A DNA stretch of 64,000 nt from Desmodesmus armatus (Eukaryota > Chlorophyta > Chlorophyceae > Sphaeropleales > Scenedesmaceae), in assembly GCA_007449985.2 (NCBI GenBank), contig VIIQ02000659.1, forward strand, positions 1-64,000, given 5' to 3'. The notes below the pieces were generated by a model that was not told where the DNA came from, did not search any database, and saw only the letters and a program-made list of their open reading frames with translations. Position 1 is the first letter of the stretch. Each line of letters opens with the position of its first letter. Positions 21,956 through 32,339 of this stretch are shown here, one piece after another. A program made the translations under genes and the position numbers.

Positions 21956-23261
21956 TGTGGTACTAGCATGAGTGCTAGCCACAACCGTGAGTACACTGCG
22001 GTGGTAACTGGTGCCTGTCCCACAACGTGCCTCCACACGCCTCAGTGATTGCATGTTTGATGGGCATGCGGCACCCTCTGGCAGGACTGCGGGTGCTTGT
22101 TTGCTACTGTTGTACTGTCCCCCGACCCCCGTCTGATTGAGCTCAAAGCTCATGAGGCAGCTGCAAGCTGCCAAACTGCACTCCTTGAGATCATGCATTT
22201 ATAGAAGTGGCTGCCAGAAGCAGCTGTGTGGTCCTGGGTTTCCTGTCACAGGTGACTTGGCACCTGCTGCTGTCACTGCTACTGTTGACTTGACTTGTAG
22301 CTCTAGCACCAGCCCCTCCGCTCCGGTACTGAGCTATTTTAGACTTTAACGTGCATTTCGCTTTGCCGACAATGGTTGATACTTTGCATTGAGGCCAGTA
22401 AGTGTGGCACCAGCACGACACTACGAGCATCATACTCGGGTCTGGTCTTGCATGCATCTGTCCACCTGTCGTCGCCTGTCATATGCATTGTTGTGTAGTT
22501 GCATATATTTCAGCCGATTTTCTCGGTTGCAACATGTCATTTCATGGTTGCGCGTTCTTCTGGGACCGCAGGTCCCACCCTGCATATAGTTGTTGCCTGA
22601 CGACGTATTCCCAACTATATTTGTAGTTCTGCGGAAGTGAGAAATGAGGCGAAAATCTTGGCTTCACCTTGCCCGGGCTGTTGTGGCCCCGCGCAGTGAT
22701 TACAGCTATTTTGGGAGTCGTCTGCTGCATATTGCATGCCATTTTGTTGTTGTGGAAGCTAGCGGAAAGTGTCGCCCTGGCCTATATAAGGCGGGCCGTT
22801 CGCTGCTTTTCTAATAGTGCCAAGGGTTGGCAAACAGATACAAATCTGCCAACAAGTTACCAACGTGCATCGACACGCCCTATTGGTACATTACAACTCT
22901 TTCCAAGCCTTGAATGTTCCTGGTTTCCTTGATACCGGCCTCGGCCTTCTACTGTCTCGATCCTGCTGTGCTGTGCTAGTGCCAGCCTGTACCTGACTTG
23001 AGTGCTTCACACACACCAGCCTGTTTCCCTGAGTGCAGAGACACTCACGAGCACCAAAGCAGTTGTTCCTGTCTCAAAGTGCCCACACTAGACCCTTGAG
23101 GAAGGACCAGGGTCAGGGAGTGGACCCAAGTGCCAGCCAGACCTGAGACCCCCCAGCAGAAAGCAGCGTAGCACCCCTCTCCCCCTCTGCTGCTGCCCTG
23201 CCGCACTGCCGCCACCCCCCCAGGCTGTGCACTCCCCGTCGCCCCGCCCCCGTCCAATCGC
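21956..23261 (+). repeat. 3' LTR
   Basis: It is about 99% identical to the 5' LTR. Substitutions occur near its start, near 22,327 and near 22,507, and four more fall in the ~22,830-22,890 block, beside the 8-bp deletion. The TGTAA of the 5' LTR reads TTGGTAC here. The TATATAAGG box is retained. Confidence 0.92.
22783..22791 (+). promoter_or_regulatory. TATA box of the 3' LTR
   Basis: The TATATAAGG motif and its flanks are identical to the 5' LTR copy. If active it would drive transcription rightward into 23,300 onward, antisense to the mosaic membrane gene whose known exons begin at 25,095. Confidence 0.65.
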
Positions 23262-23364
23262 GCCACAGGCACGTCTGCGTTCTTGGAGATGCTGGCTGTG
23301 ATGCAGGAGCCTCTTTGGCAGGGTGGATCGAGTGTGAGGCAGCTATACAGCATTGATCACTGCT

Positions 23365-23403
23365 CATGAGAGAGCCTCTCTCATGATGCTCTCGGAGAGC
23401 ATC
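23365..23403. other. Two abutting perfect hairpins
   Basis: CATGAGAGA/TCTCTCATG (23,365-23,373 with 23,377-23,385, loop GCC) is immediately followed by GATGCTCT/AGAGCATC (23,385-23,392 with 23,396-23,403, loop CGG). They lie ~100 bp right of the LTR element. Function unknown. Confidence 0.6.
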
Positions 23404-25094
23404 AAGAAGAGGACATCATGTGTCAAGTGGTGCAGCATGCGCTTGGGTTGCGTACCCTTGCAATGTATCCATGCAAGACCTGCACTGTTTGCAAGTGTAG
23501 TAATGGTACCTAGGGTGAATCACCGGGGACCTAGCAACCACCATCGTCTTGCAACAAGACCGGGACAACCTCGCCAATTCCTCCTCAGTTACACATCCTG
23601 CAAGCACCTCACCGAGCCATAGGGAACAAAGCTAAATTCAACAGGCAAGTCACGCCTACACCCATACAACCATGTGTTTGATATCATTCGGACCAAGGGG
23701 CTAGCAGCACACTAGACATGGACCACAAGTGGTAGGGCTCAGCTGCTGGTCTAAATAGAAACCTTCTCAGTGGGCTGGTAGCGACTGTAATGACACCATC
23801 TAGGGCACAAATCGGATTCTGACATTTAACTTTCCACAAACGCAACAATGCTGGTTGCAGCTCCATACATGATATGGCAATCGTAGATTCCAAGCAGCAC
23901 ACCTATGCCAGCCGCTGGCAAGAGCTGCACTCCTCCTGCAGCCTGTGAAATTGAGTTCACAACTTGCATTGGGCATGCTGCCTTGACAAACACACCACCG
24001 ACAAGATACACTGGCCCAGGGACATACCATTAAGTCCACAACCCTGCAGTGGATCGTCTATCAAGGGCCTGGTAGTGCGGTGCAGTCATTAGTCACTGTA
24101 GATGCCCAGCCAGCGGATATACACCGTAATGTTGGTGGTCATCCAACAGCACCTTCTGCACACATGCCCTCGCAATTGCTGTCCACAGCAGTCGCTGCAC
24201 AATTGAAGTTACTTGTGGCCGTAGCTGTCAGCTGACCATCGCACACTGCAAGCAGACAAGGCGCCAGCAAACAATGTCACATAAGTCGACTCACGACTGC
24301 AAGTTGTGCAAGTTAGCTCACCAACCCATGGCTGTAACGAAGTTCACTTGCGGGCCCTTTCCGTGAAGTGATAAGGAGCACAGGGTGCAGCAAGCACTTG
24401 CACTCAATCTAGTACACTCCTCTTGATCTGTAGTGCAGACATTGTCCGCCACAGCACAAGCAGTCCTGCAAACCTATGACACACCTTGTGCACAAGCAAG
24501 ACAACCTACATGCATCAACCGCTAAACTGGCTGTGCACCCCATACGTTGTCGGCTGCACACAAGATGAGAGTGTGTGCCCACTACACTCCCTTGCCATCC
24601 CCCCCTCATGTTGCTTACTCACCACGAGCGTCTTCAGCTCCATTCAGCCCTATGTCATCAGGTCATCGGCCTGCAAGCACACAACAAGCAATGGAGGCGA
24701 TGGGTTGGCAGAAAATAGGCAGAGCCCAGGGGTATCGTGTTGTGTTTGTGCGGCATTGCTCACATGGCATCCCACCCCACTCAACCCAACTAAGCTGTCA
24801 ACAACAAGCAGGTAGTCCACACATGGAGTCCAGCACCACCCTTGTCTGAGTTTGGTGACATGCCATGGTGCAAGGGATAGCGGAGAAATTGTCAGGGGTG
24901 GTCTGCCAGAGGTCGGCCACCCAAAAGATCAGAAGAATGAGTCTGCCAGTCACACAGTTTGGCAGCTCATAATGCTGTGAAGGTAAACAAGCAATGCAAA
25001 CAACTGCATACCCACAGGCTACAGCTTGCCTGGTTAGGCACTCGAACTACAACAGCATGTGCACCAGCAGTATCACATCAAGGCAGGTGCTCAC
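23404..25094. other. No supported gene; probable 3' end of the mosaic gene lies here
   Basis: The part 24,890-25,094 is intron homologous to the preceding intron of the membrane gene (see exon duplication). One candidate final exon for that gene starts after CTGCAG at ~23,935 on the minus strand. It is phase-compatible and would add a short hydrophobic tail (GGVQLLPAAGIGVLLG and further) ending in a stop near 23,824. I cannot confirm it, because other acceptors give immediate stops. Nothing else coding is recognised. Confidence 0.4.
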
Positions 25095-25735
25095 CCGTGC
25101 ATGACTCAGTTGTTGACCACTGGCCATCTGGCCCGCATGTTGTGGTCAGGGAACCCGTAAAGTCGCCCTCGCAGGTTGCCGAGCAGGTGGCGGTGACCGT
25201 AGTGTTAGTGCAGGTGACAGCTGAGGCAGGAGCGCCATCGGTGACAGGAGGCGTCCACGTCTCAGGGCAGGTGGCTGCAGGGAGGGCTGCGTGTTTGTGA
25301 GTGTGTGAGGGGGGGGGGGGGAGGGGAGCGTCAGGGTGTCGGTGGTTAGGGAGGCCACCCATACCATCTACAGCCTGACTCTGCAGTCACACAGCTCGGT
25401 GACCAACAATGCGCTGTTGGTGATGTATAGCATGAAAACAGCTGTACCCACAGACTACAGCTTGGCTGGTGAGGCACCCCAACTACAACATGTGCACCAG
25501 CAGTATCACATCACTGTGTGTGAGGCAGGTGCTCACCCGTGCATGCGCCACTTGTTGACCACTCGCCATCTGACCCGCATGTTGCTGTCAGGTCACCGGT
25601 ATAGCCGTCCTTGCAGGTTGTCGCGCATGTGGCGGTGAATGTAGTGTTATCACATTGGACCTCAGCGGTAGCAGCGCCCGCGTCGCCATGCGTCCATGTG
25701 CCAGGGCAGGTAATGGCTGCAGGGAAGGGTGTGTG
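24890..25735 (-). repeat. Tandem duplication of a Sushi-like exon with its intron
   Basis: Exon 7 (25,537-25,716) and exon 8 (25,095-25,274) are both exactly 180 bp, phase 1 to 1. They share their C--TFTATC-ATC--G-TG-L-ATCG-DG-WST layout (conserved positions only). The introns after each also match: GGTGAGCACCTGCC, then GATGTGATACTGCTGGTGC, then GGGTGGCC. The repeat period is 442 bp. The duplication thus copied an exon plus flanking intron in one event. Confidence 0.85.
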
Positions 25736-28700
25736 GTTGTTTTGGGTGTGTGCGTGTGAGGGTAAGGCTGCATGTAGCCATGGACTATCCGTGCTGTGGC
25801 CAGCGGCACTGCAATGTTTCTGAGGGACAGTGTGGGCTTCAAAGCGGGAGCCGCTCAAGTTTAGGGCGTGTCACCATCGCAGCTGTCCAGCTACTAGCAT
25901 GAAACTGCAGCCGCTGACCACATGACTCAAGCAAGGTCATGTTGACGGCGTTGCTGGTAGTGGGCCTTGCTTGCAAGTAATTGGCAGCAATTGCCATAAG
26001 GGCTTTCAACCCGCTGCTGCCCAACTCAAAACTTTTTGTCATCGCCACGTTGAGGGTGCCCTTCAGTAGTGAGTCACTTACCTATGCAGCTTGCATTTGA
26101 GGTGGAGCCGGTGGCATTAGTAGTCCAGCCTGATGCACATTCTGTGCATGTCAGTCCTGCACTTGCTTGTCCCCCTTCAGAGTAGGAGCCCACCGCACAT
26201 GCAGTGCAGCTAGCACCTTCAAATCCTGGGGCACAAACTGCAGTGTTGCAGCATAGAAGAACACTTGAAATCAAGTTCACTTGACATAGTTTCATGATGA
26301 ACAGACGGATTGCTGGAATGCCCTGTTAGCGTTACTAAGTATGTCCAAATGTTGTCCAGACATCCTTCAATCAAATCCTGACATGAACTTCTAGCTTCAG
26401 ATGGGAACATCTTGCAGCCGTTGAACCATAGAACCCAGTAGCGCATTATGCTTGAGGGCTGCGTGACAGCATGGCACAAGCTTACAGTCAGCATGTGGCT
26501 ATGCCAAGAGCTTGCCACAGCTATGTGCTCACCTTTGGCGCAGTTGCCTGTGATGTTGATGTATGAGCCCTTGCTGCACTCAGCCTGGAGTGTCCCATTT
26601 GCACTGTGGCCATCGTCGCACTCCCCAGTGCAGATGCCACCATGCTCTGTGCCATCGATACATTGCCAGGTGCCATTCTGAATTGCTGGAGGTTGTGCAG
26701 TGCAGTTGGCACATGGAGGGGGGGAAGCACAAGCTACTTCGGTAGTCCTGATGGCCCCATTGGCAGCCTCACAGTCTGCACCACCATGCTCTTTGGCCTT
26801 GGTGATAGTGAAGGTCTCTGTGTTGTTGCCAGACCCGCCGCAACCTGAGCAGCCAGTGACTTCCCAGACGCCGGTGCAGTTGACAGGACAAGGCTGCAGC
26901 TCTGTGCAGGGAGCTGCTTGGTTGACTGTGTTGTTGAAAATGCACTGGTTGGGGTCAAGGTAGAGGACGGAGGTATCGGCCAGGTCGACTTCCAGAGGCG
27001 TGGGGTTGACATAGAAGGTCTCATTGCGGATGCCTGTGCCACAGGTGGCGCTGCAGTCAGAGGAAGGCTTCCACTGGCCTCTTGTGCCCTCAGTACCGCC
27101 AGGGTAAGCACAACACTGAGGCTCGGTGAAGCCATCGACAGCCTTGTAGTTTGGCTTATCAGTGCACTCCTCTTGCTTGGTGGAATTCATGGGCTGGCAC
27201 TGAGGGGGGGTGGGCCAAACCGGCTCCCCTGTCAGCAGGTGACGGCGAGTTGGCAGGTTGGTGGGTGGCTTGTCCCACTTGAAGACCTTGGTGTTGTTGA
27301 AGCAGGAGCCAGGGCAGTCACGCACAAGCTGCCAGTCGTAGTCGGGAGTGCAGCACCCTGTGCAAGGCTCAGTGCTCTCCACGTGTTCACCCCCGGTATA
27401 ATTGCATTTTCCACCATTGGTAGCAGCAGTGATGACTTGCACGTTGCCCCTGAAGACCCCACTTGTGCTTGAGCCACAATCCACAGTGCAATGGGAGCGG
27501 TCGTCCAAATTGACCTTCCATACGCAGTCTTGGGGGCAGGCATGGGTGCTGCAGGGCTCTGCATTGATGGTGCCGGTGGTAAGGTTGACCATGACGCCGC
27601 CACCTGACATGGTGACATTGAGTGTAGCTGAGCAGTTGCTGGTGCCGGCTCCGTCGCCAGCGGAGGTCCAGGTCTGGATCCTTGTGCCCGTGCCGCAGTC
27701 CACTGAGCATGCAGAGAAGCCACTCCAACCGCCTGGGCAAGCATCTACTGTTGGTAGAGAGCATGTAATGGTGCCTTCCTCGGTGTGTCCATTAGCATGG
27801 GGGCAACCAGCTCCATTCAGAGGTGGACGTGTCACCTTGTACCTTTGCTGTATCAGTCCATTGACACAGCCATCGTCCTCGAAGTGACCAAGGCAGTCGT
27901 GGCAGACCTCCGACTCCTCTTCACCAGCAGTACGAGTGCAAGGCTGTCCACCATTAGCCGCCGCTGTCATGATCACCCAGGAACGCTTCCTGCTGCCAGT
28001 AAAATTGCCTGACTCAGTGATGCAGGCGCCCCAACCGCCCCAATTCTCCACACAGGGTTCAGGACATGGACCAGAATCGCAAGGCACATCATTGCTTACG
28101 GTGCCGTTGGTGACCTCACAGGCCTGGCCGGTCTCCTGGGCCTCTGTTGTGACGATGAATATCTTGCTCTGGAAGCCTTCTCCACAGGTGGAGTTGCAAG
28201 CAGTCAGGACCTGCCAGTCCCCGATACAGTCGCTGCAGGGGCCGGAGTCGCACGTAGCAGTCTCCACCTGGCCATCCACCCACTGGCAGGTGCCGCCATT
28301 CTTGGGTGCAGTGACGAGTGTGAAGGTCTTGCTTTTGTAGCCTGCGCCGCAGGTGGAGTTGCAAGCTGTCCAAGCAGACCACTCTCCCACACAATCCTTC
28401 TTGCCTGCAGGATCAGTAGCACAGCAGCAGCAACACCAGCCCTCAGCTTGTGGCAAGCTTGCTTCGGCCGTCTGGGCTTGACTGGTTTTTTGGCAACAGT
28501 CATTTGACAGGGCACCTACTGGCGATGGAGTCAATATGCGTACGATGCTACAACATCATGGAAGGACCATTATTTGCAAAAACACGCAGTGTACATAAAT
28601 GATGAAGTAGGCAATACACTAGATTGACGGCAACATTGTGACCCATTCGCAGTGCAGTTGCAACGGCAGGTATGCCCCACAGCAGCAAAACGGTGTATTA

Positions 28701-31625
28701 GGTAGCCTGTGATCTGCAAATTTCTAGCTACAAAACCCTCAAAAACAGCTCTGCTTCTCAGGGAGTACCCAAACGCAATCTGCAGCTTCCATCAAATGCA
28801 CCCAGTAGATTCACAGCAACAGTGTAATTCACAGATGCAAACAACAGTTGACAGGTCACACTAGCAAGAAACTTCAGTCAAACAGTCAGTAGACCAGTCA
28901 ACACGCCCCTTTGTCACAGGGGGCTGATGTACTGGAGTGACTGCCTGCTTCTCTGTTGCCTCGCTGAGGCAGTCAGTGCAGGCAGCCACTCCTCAGCAGC
29001 CGCTGTCACACGGGTGGAGTGATCACACTCAAAATGCCTCACGCAACCAACACGAGTGTTGTCCATGTGAATGTGACCTAGTAGCTCTTGAAGACTGTAC
29101 CTAGACGCTGTCTGACAGTCAACCCCAAGGGAGAGACACACTGCACAGCAGGCACCTGTTGCAGGACTGACGACTATGATGCCGGAGTGCTACTGCAACC
29201 ATTGCGACTCGTCCACTATGCAGTGCGGTGCAGCATTACTTGGTACTAGTTGGCTTCAAGCTGCAGTCTCAGCGTGCGCCGCGCAGGCTCGTGGACTCAC
29301 CAACAGGCACAAATAGCAGCAGCAGCCCCGTAGTCTCCTCATCAGCCGCCCCCTGCAGGGCCTGGACCAGCTGCTCAATCTTGTTCACAGTTGTGACAAT
29401 GACCTGCAGACACACAAATATGCAGGTCACACTTGAACCCTGGGGTGCAAAGCCTCAACGCGCATGCCAAGCATTCAAAGGTATCAAGCATAGACGCGGA
29501 AAGCAAGGCTAATAGACACACTGTGCTAAACAGAGTATCTGTGTCTAGAGACATGTAGGAGCGCTGTGTGCCACACAAAGGTTGGGAAAGTGATCTGCAA
29601 AGCTGATTTCTCAGAGTTCAGGGAGTGAGTGAGTGTCACTGGCACCCACTCACTCACTCACTGCACTCTGAGAAATCAGATTCTTCCCGACCTTTCCTGA
29701 CTTTCCTGCCTGACGCTTTCCTGACTTTTGAGTAAGCAGCTGACCATATGGCTGTCACAGTTGTTGAACAGCTGAGCCACAGCAACAGCAACAGCTGGCT
29801 ACTCTCCAGGCTTCCCGATCACCTTGGCAATCATCTGGATTGTTGTCACTGACATGTTGGACATGCATATGTTGAACATACGGTATGTTGAACAACAACA
29901 CACAGTACAAACCGAGGGCATCTGTGACACTTACTGACTGTGGGGCAGCCTGCATTGAAGGGTCGGCAGAGAGGGGGGAAAAAGCGGGAAAACTGTGGTG
30001 GCACACAAACACACCTGCAGCTTGCCGAGTTGCTCTTCAGTGACAAAGCCAGAGTCTGCCAGGTTGTCTGCGATGGTCCCCTTGAGCTCTGGGGTGGCCA
30101 TGAGGGTCTTGAGCTCAGCTGCAGGAGGCAGCTGGTCGTTCCTGATCAGAGAGTAGCCCAGTACCACCACATACACCTGCAGGCATCACAGTCAATGCCA
30201 ACTTAGATTGATGTTGAACATACAGCACATGCTATGAGGGCATGCGCAAACGGACCTGTTGTGCCCGGGTTTTGTAAGGCGGTCAGATCACCTCAAGGCC
30301 ACATGCATCTGTTTTGAGACTTGCCGCACTTGTGAGGTGTTGAACACGCATGTGCTGTTGCCACGCACAAATGCACTTTATGATCACCAGTCATAGACAC
30401 CAGGACACGATCTGTGTGAGACAGCAAGGTGATATAAGGTAGAGCTGGCTCATACCTCCCGCCTGACAGGTTGAGGCTTTTGCAAAGCTATGTCACTCAT
30501 CACGTGTGCTCAATCGGCAAGTAAACCCCCTTGCAGGCTCCGGTACAGACCTTGTTGTCAGTGCGCAGGCGGCGCCCTGGTGGGGGTGTGGTGACATCCT
30601 CCTCAAAGTCCAGCCAGACGTTGATGTTGGCCAGTGGGTAGCTGTTGTCAAGGTTGAGGGCGCTCTTGACAGCCTGCTTCACAGCCTCCATCTTGGTGGG
30701 GTCGTTGAGGTCAGGGAAGGCATCCCTAGGGCCGGTCAAGGTCAGGTAGAAGGGACCTGCAGAGCACAGCAGTCAAGGAGAATGGGCGGCTGGGTGAAGG
30801 GCCTGAAGGAAAGGCCTTGCACAGGTACGGGTTAGAGTGAGACTACAAACACAGCTTGGCTGAGTGAGCACATGCTGAGGTGTGAGCTGCAACGAAGGCG
30901 TGGAGGATAAAAGTGACTGTCGTGATGTGACCTGGAGACAGTAAGTGCTGCACGCGCAGTACATGGCCCAGCCAGAACATGTCACAATACCCAGGAAAGC
31001 AGTCATTTGACTTGCAAGCACAATATGTATGCAACCTTGATGTGGACGTTCCCACATTCAGTGATTGGCCATGGCGATAAGGGATAGACAGGCACAGGTG
31101 GCACCCTCATGATGACTGATGATTGGTCAACCTGGTCAACCCATCTGACAGTAGGCATCCTGTTCCAGGAATTGTCCACCCGGAAAGCCGAAGAGCAGCA
31201 GCCTGTGATGACCACTCACCTTCCTGCACAGGTGCCTTCTGCCCAAAGTAGATGGCCAACACCAGGATGAGGACCAGGGCACTGACCAGAGACATGATGA
31301 CACAGGCCCACCAGGCTTTGTTCTCCTGGGGCGGAAGCTTCTTGCGACGCTTGAGCAGGTACTCTCCATCCTTGCCACTCCTCAGGCCTGCTACCACACC
31401 AACCCACCAGCAGGGAGGGCAGACCCAGCCCACCAGGAACAGCAGCCAGAGGCCCTTTGCAGACCAGCCACAGCCAGGAGCCGTGTCCTCCGCATAGACA
31501 TCGGCCTCAGCGGCTGCTGGGTTGATTTCGAATTGGTTCAGGGTAGCAGGGGCCTTGGTGCCATTCTTCTTGCCCTTCTTCTCCTTAGGCAGATTGACCT
31601 GGACTCCCTCAGCAGAAGTAGCCAT
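25095..31625 (-). CDS. Mosaic membrane protein with TSP1 repeats and Sushi-like modules (3' end unresolved)
   Basis: Eight exons with continuous phase: 31,625-31,220; 30,756-30,551; 30,176-30,015; 29,403-29,301; 28,404-26,533; 26,237-26,082; 25,716-25,537; 25,274-25,095 (at least 1,088 residues). Residues 58-81 (with CPPCWW) and 104-127 are hydrophobic. The KRRKK loop between them should be cytosolic, putting the rest outside. This start resembles the two-helix membrane domain of plant L18ae-like proteins. Exons 2-4 give an unrecognised ~157-residue domain. Exon 5 holds about six to nine thrombospondin type-1-like repeats (WSAWTACNSTCGAGY, WSGFSACSVDCGTG) and a Sushi-like unit. Exon 6 is an EGF/GCC2-GCC3-like Cys-rich module. 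Exons 7 and 8 are 60-residue Sushi-like modules. Many N-glycosylation sites occur. A cell-surface adhesion or wall/matrix role is inferred, not shown. A further 3' exon is required because exon 8 ends on a donor. Confidence 0.88.
29603..29679 (-). other. Long inverted repeat in intron 3 of the mosaic gene
   Basis: Arms 29,603-29,635 and 29,647-29,679 pair over 33 bp with two mismatches (core CTGATTTCTCAGAG, then GAGTGAGTGAGTG), with an ~11-base loop. It would fold as a strong hairpin in the pre-mRNA. A small-RNA precursor or a foldback-element remnant are both possible. Confidence 0.7.
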
Positions 31626-32339
31626 GCCTGCCCTTTAGGGCTGTCCGAGGAATAGCACTGCGCAAACAACATATACATGCATGCTGTCAGTCAATTGAAA
31701 GGCCAAGCTGCTCCAGGCTTAGCTAGGTATGCAGTCACAGCTTGGTGCTGCAGTGTGCACTGCTACAGTAGCTGCAGCCAGCATCTCTGCAGCTCCACAG
31801 TGATCACACACGTTTCTAATGCTTATTAACAGTGTCTTGTAGCCCGTACACGCTCACCTGACGCGATCAGTGCGCAGTTTGACCAATTGCAATTGGCGCC
31901 ACGAAGCGCTTGTGGAGTCCGATACAGATCAGTGTTGCTGCAGCTGAGAAAAGCTGCCGGCAGTGATGGAGTTCAACCAGCGTGGCTGATCAGGCTTGTC
32001 TACGTGCACGCAGGAGCGGCCCCAGTGTGTACCTCGACATGCTGAACCACTGCAAGCGCCGCGCTGATACGGATCAGCTGTGCACCTCATATATAGTTTT
32101 ACCTGCATCAAATGCCTCGGGCACCCCGTACGTGTCCGCTAAGCCTCCTCAACTCGGAATGCAGATCGTGCAGACGATCTGTAGCAGCGATGCCTCAGGG
32201 CCCCTCAGTCTGCTACTGTGGCTTCAGTGGAACTGAAGTCGGGTGCTGGGATGGTATGGCAAAACACTAGAGACGGCTGAAAGCCCAGAGCATGGCAGGA
32301 CTCGTGTTCGGCTCTTTCAAAAGCTTGAAGCAGCTGCTC
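31626..32339. promoter_or_regulatory. Spacer: promoter side of the mosaic gene, 3' side of the next gene
   Basis: About 710 bp lie between the ATG of the mosaic gene and the stop of the Gln/Ala-rich gene, both on the minus strand. It should hold the mosaic gene's promoter. No clear TATA box was found. The equivalent spacer is preserved, diverged, in the duplicate at 11,735-12,399. Confidence 0.5.

Larger units (their letters stand above)
17348..23261 (+). mobile_element. Non-autonomous LTR retrotransposon (gag-protease only)
   Basis: Two direct repeats of 1,314 and 1,306 bp flank a 3.3-kb interior. In order the element has: 5' LTR, a primer-binding site resembling initiator tRNA-Met, a repetitive pyrimidine-rich leader, one 847-codon gag-protease ORF, a ~430-bp 3' untranslated part and the 3' LTR. 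Reverse transcriptase, RNase H and integrase are absent, so it must be mobilised in trans, like the TR-GAG class known in plants. The LTRs differ by 7 substitutions and one 8-bp indel, which indicates recent insertion. I found no target-site duplication (left flank ends AAAGGC, right flank starts GCCACAGG), so one flank may be rearranged. I could not pick out a clear polypurine tract. Confidence 0.9.

Noticed and set aside
23800..24040. Copia-type polymerase remnant in the open frames left of the mosaic gene
   Set aside because: No YVDD, RNase H or integrase motif could be found in any frame. The resemblance was only to Cys/Ser composition.
28204..28515. A signal-peptide-like ORF (MTVAKKPVKPRRPKQACH and a following hydrophobic run) as the start of a separate TSP1 gene needing a frameshift
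   Set aside because: It is out of frame with the TSP1 exon. The CTGCAG at 28,405-28,410 is a good acceptor, and exon 4 (ending at 29,301 in phase 1) joins exon 5 perfectly, so the ORF is intronic.
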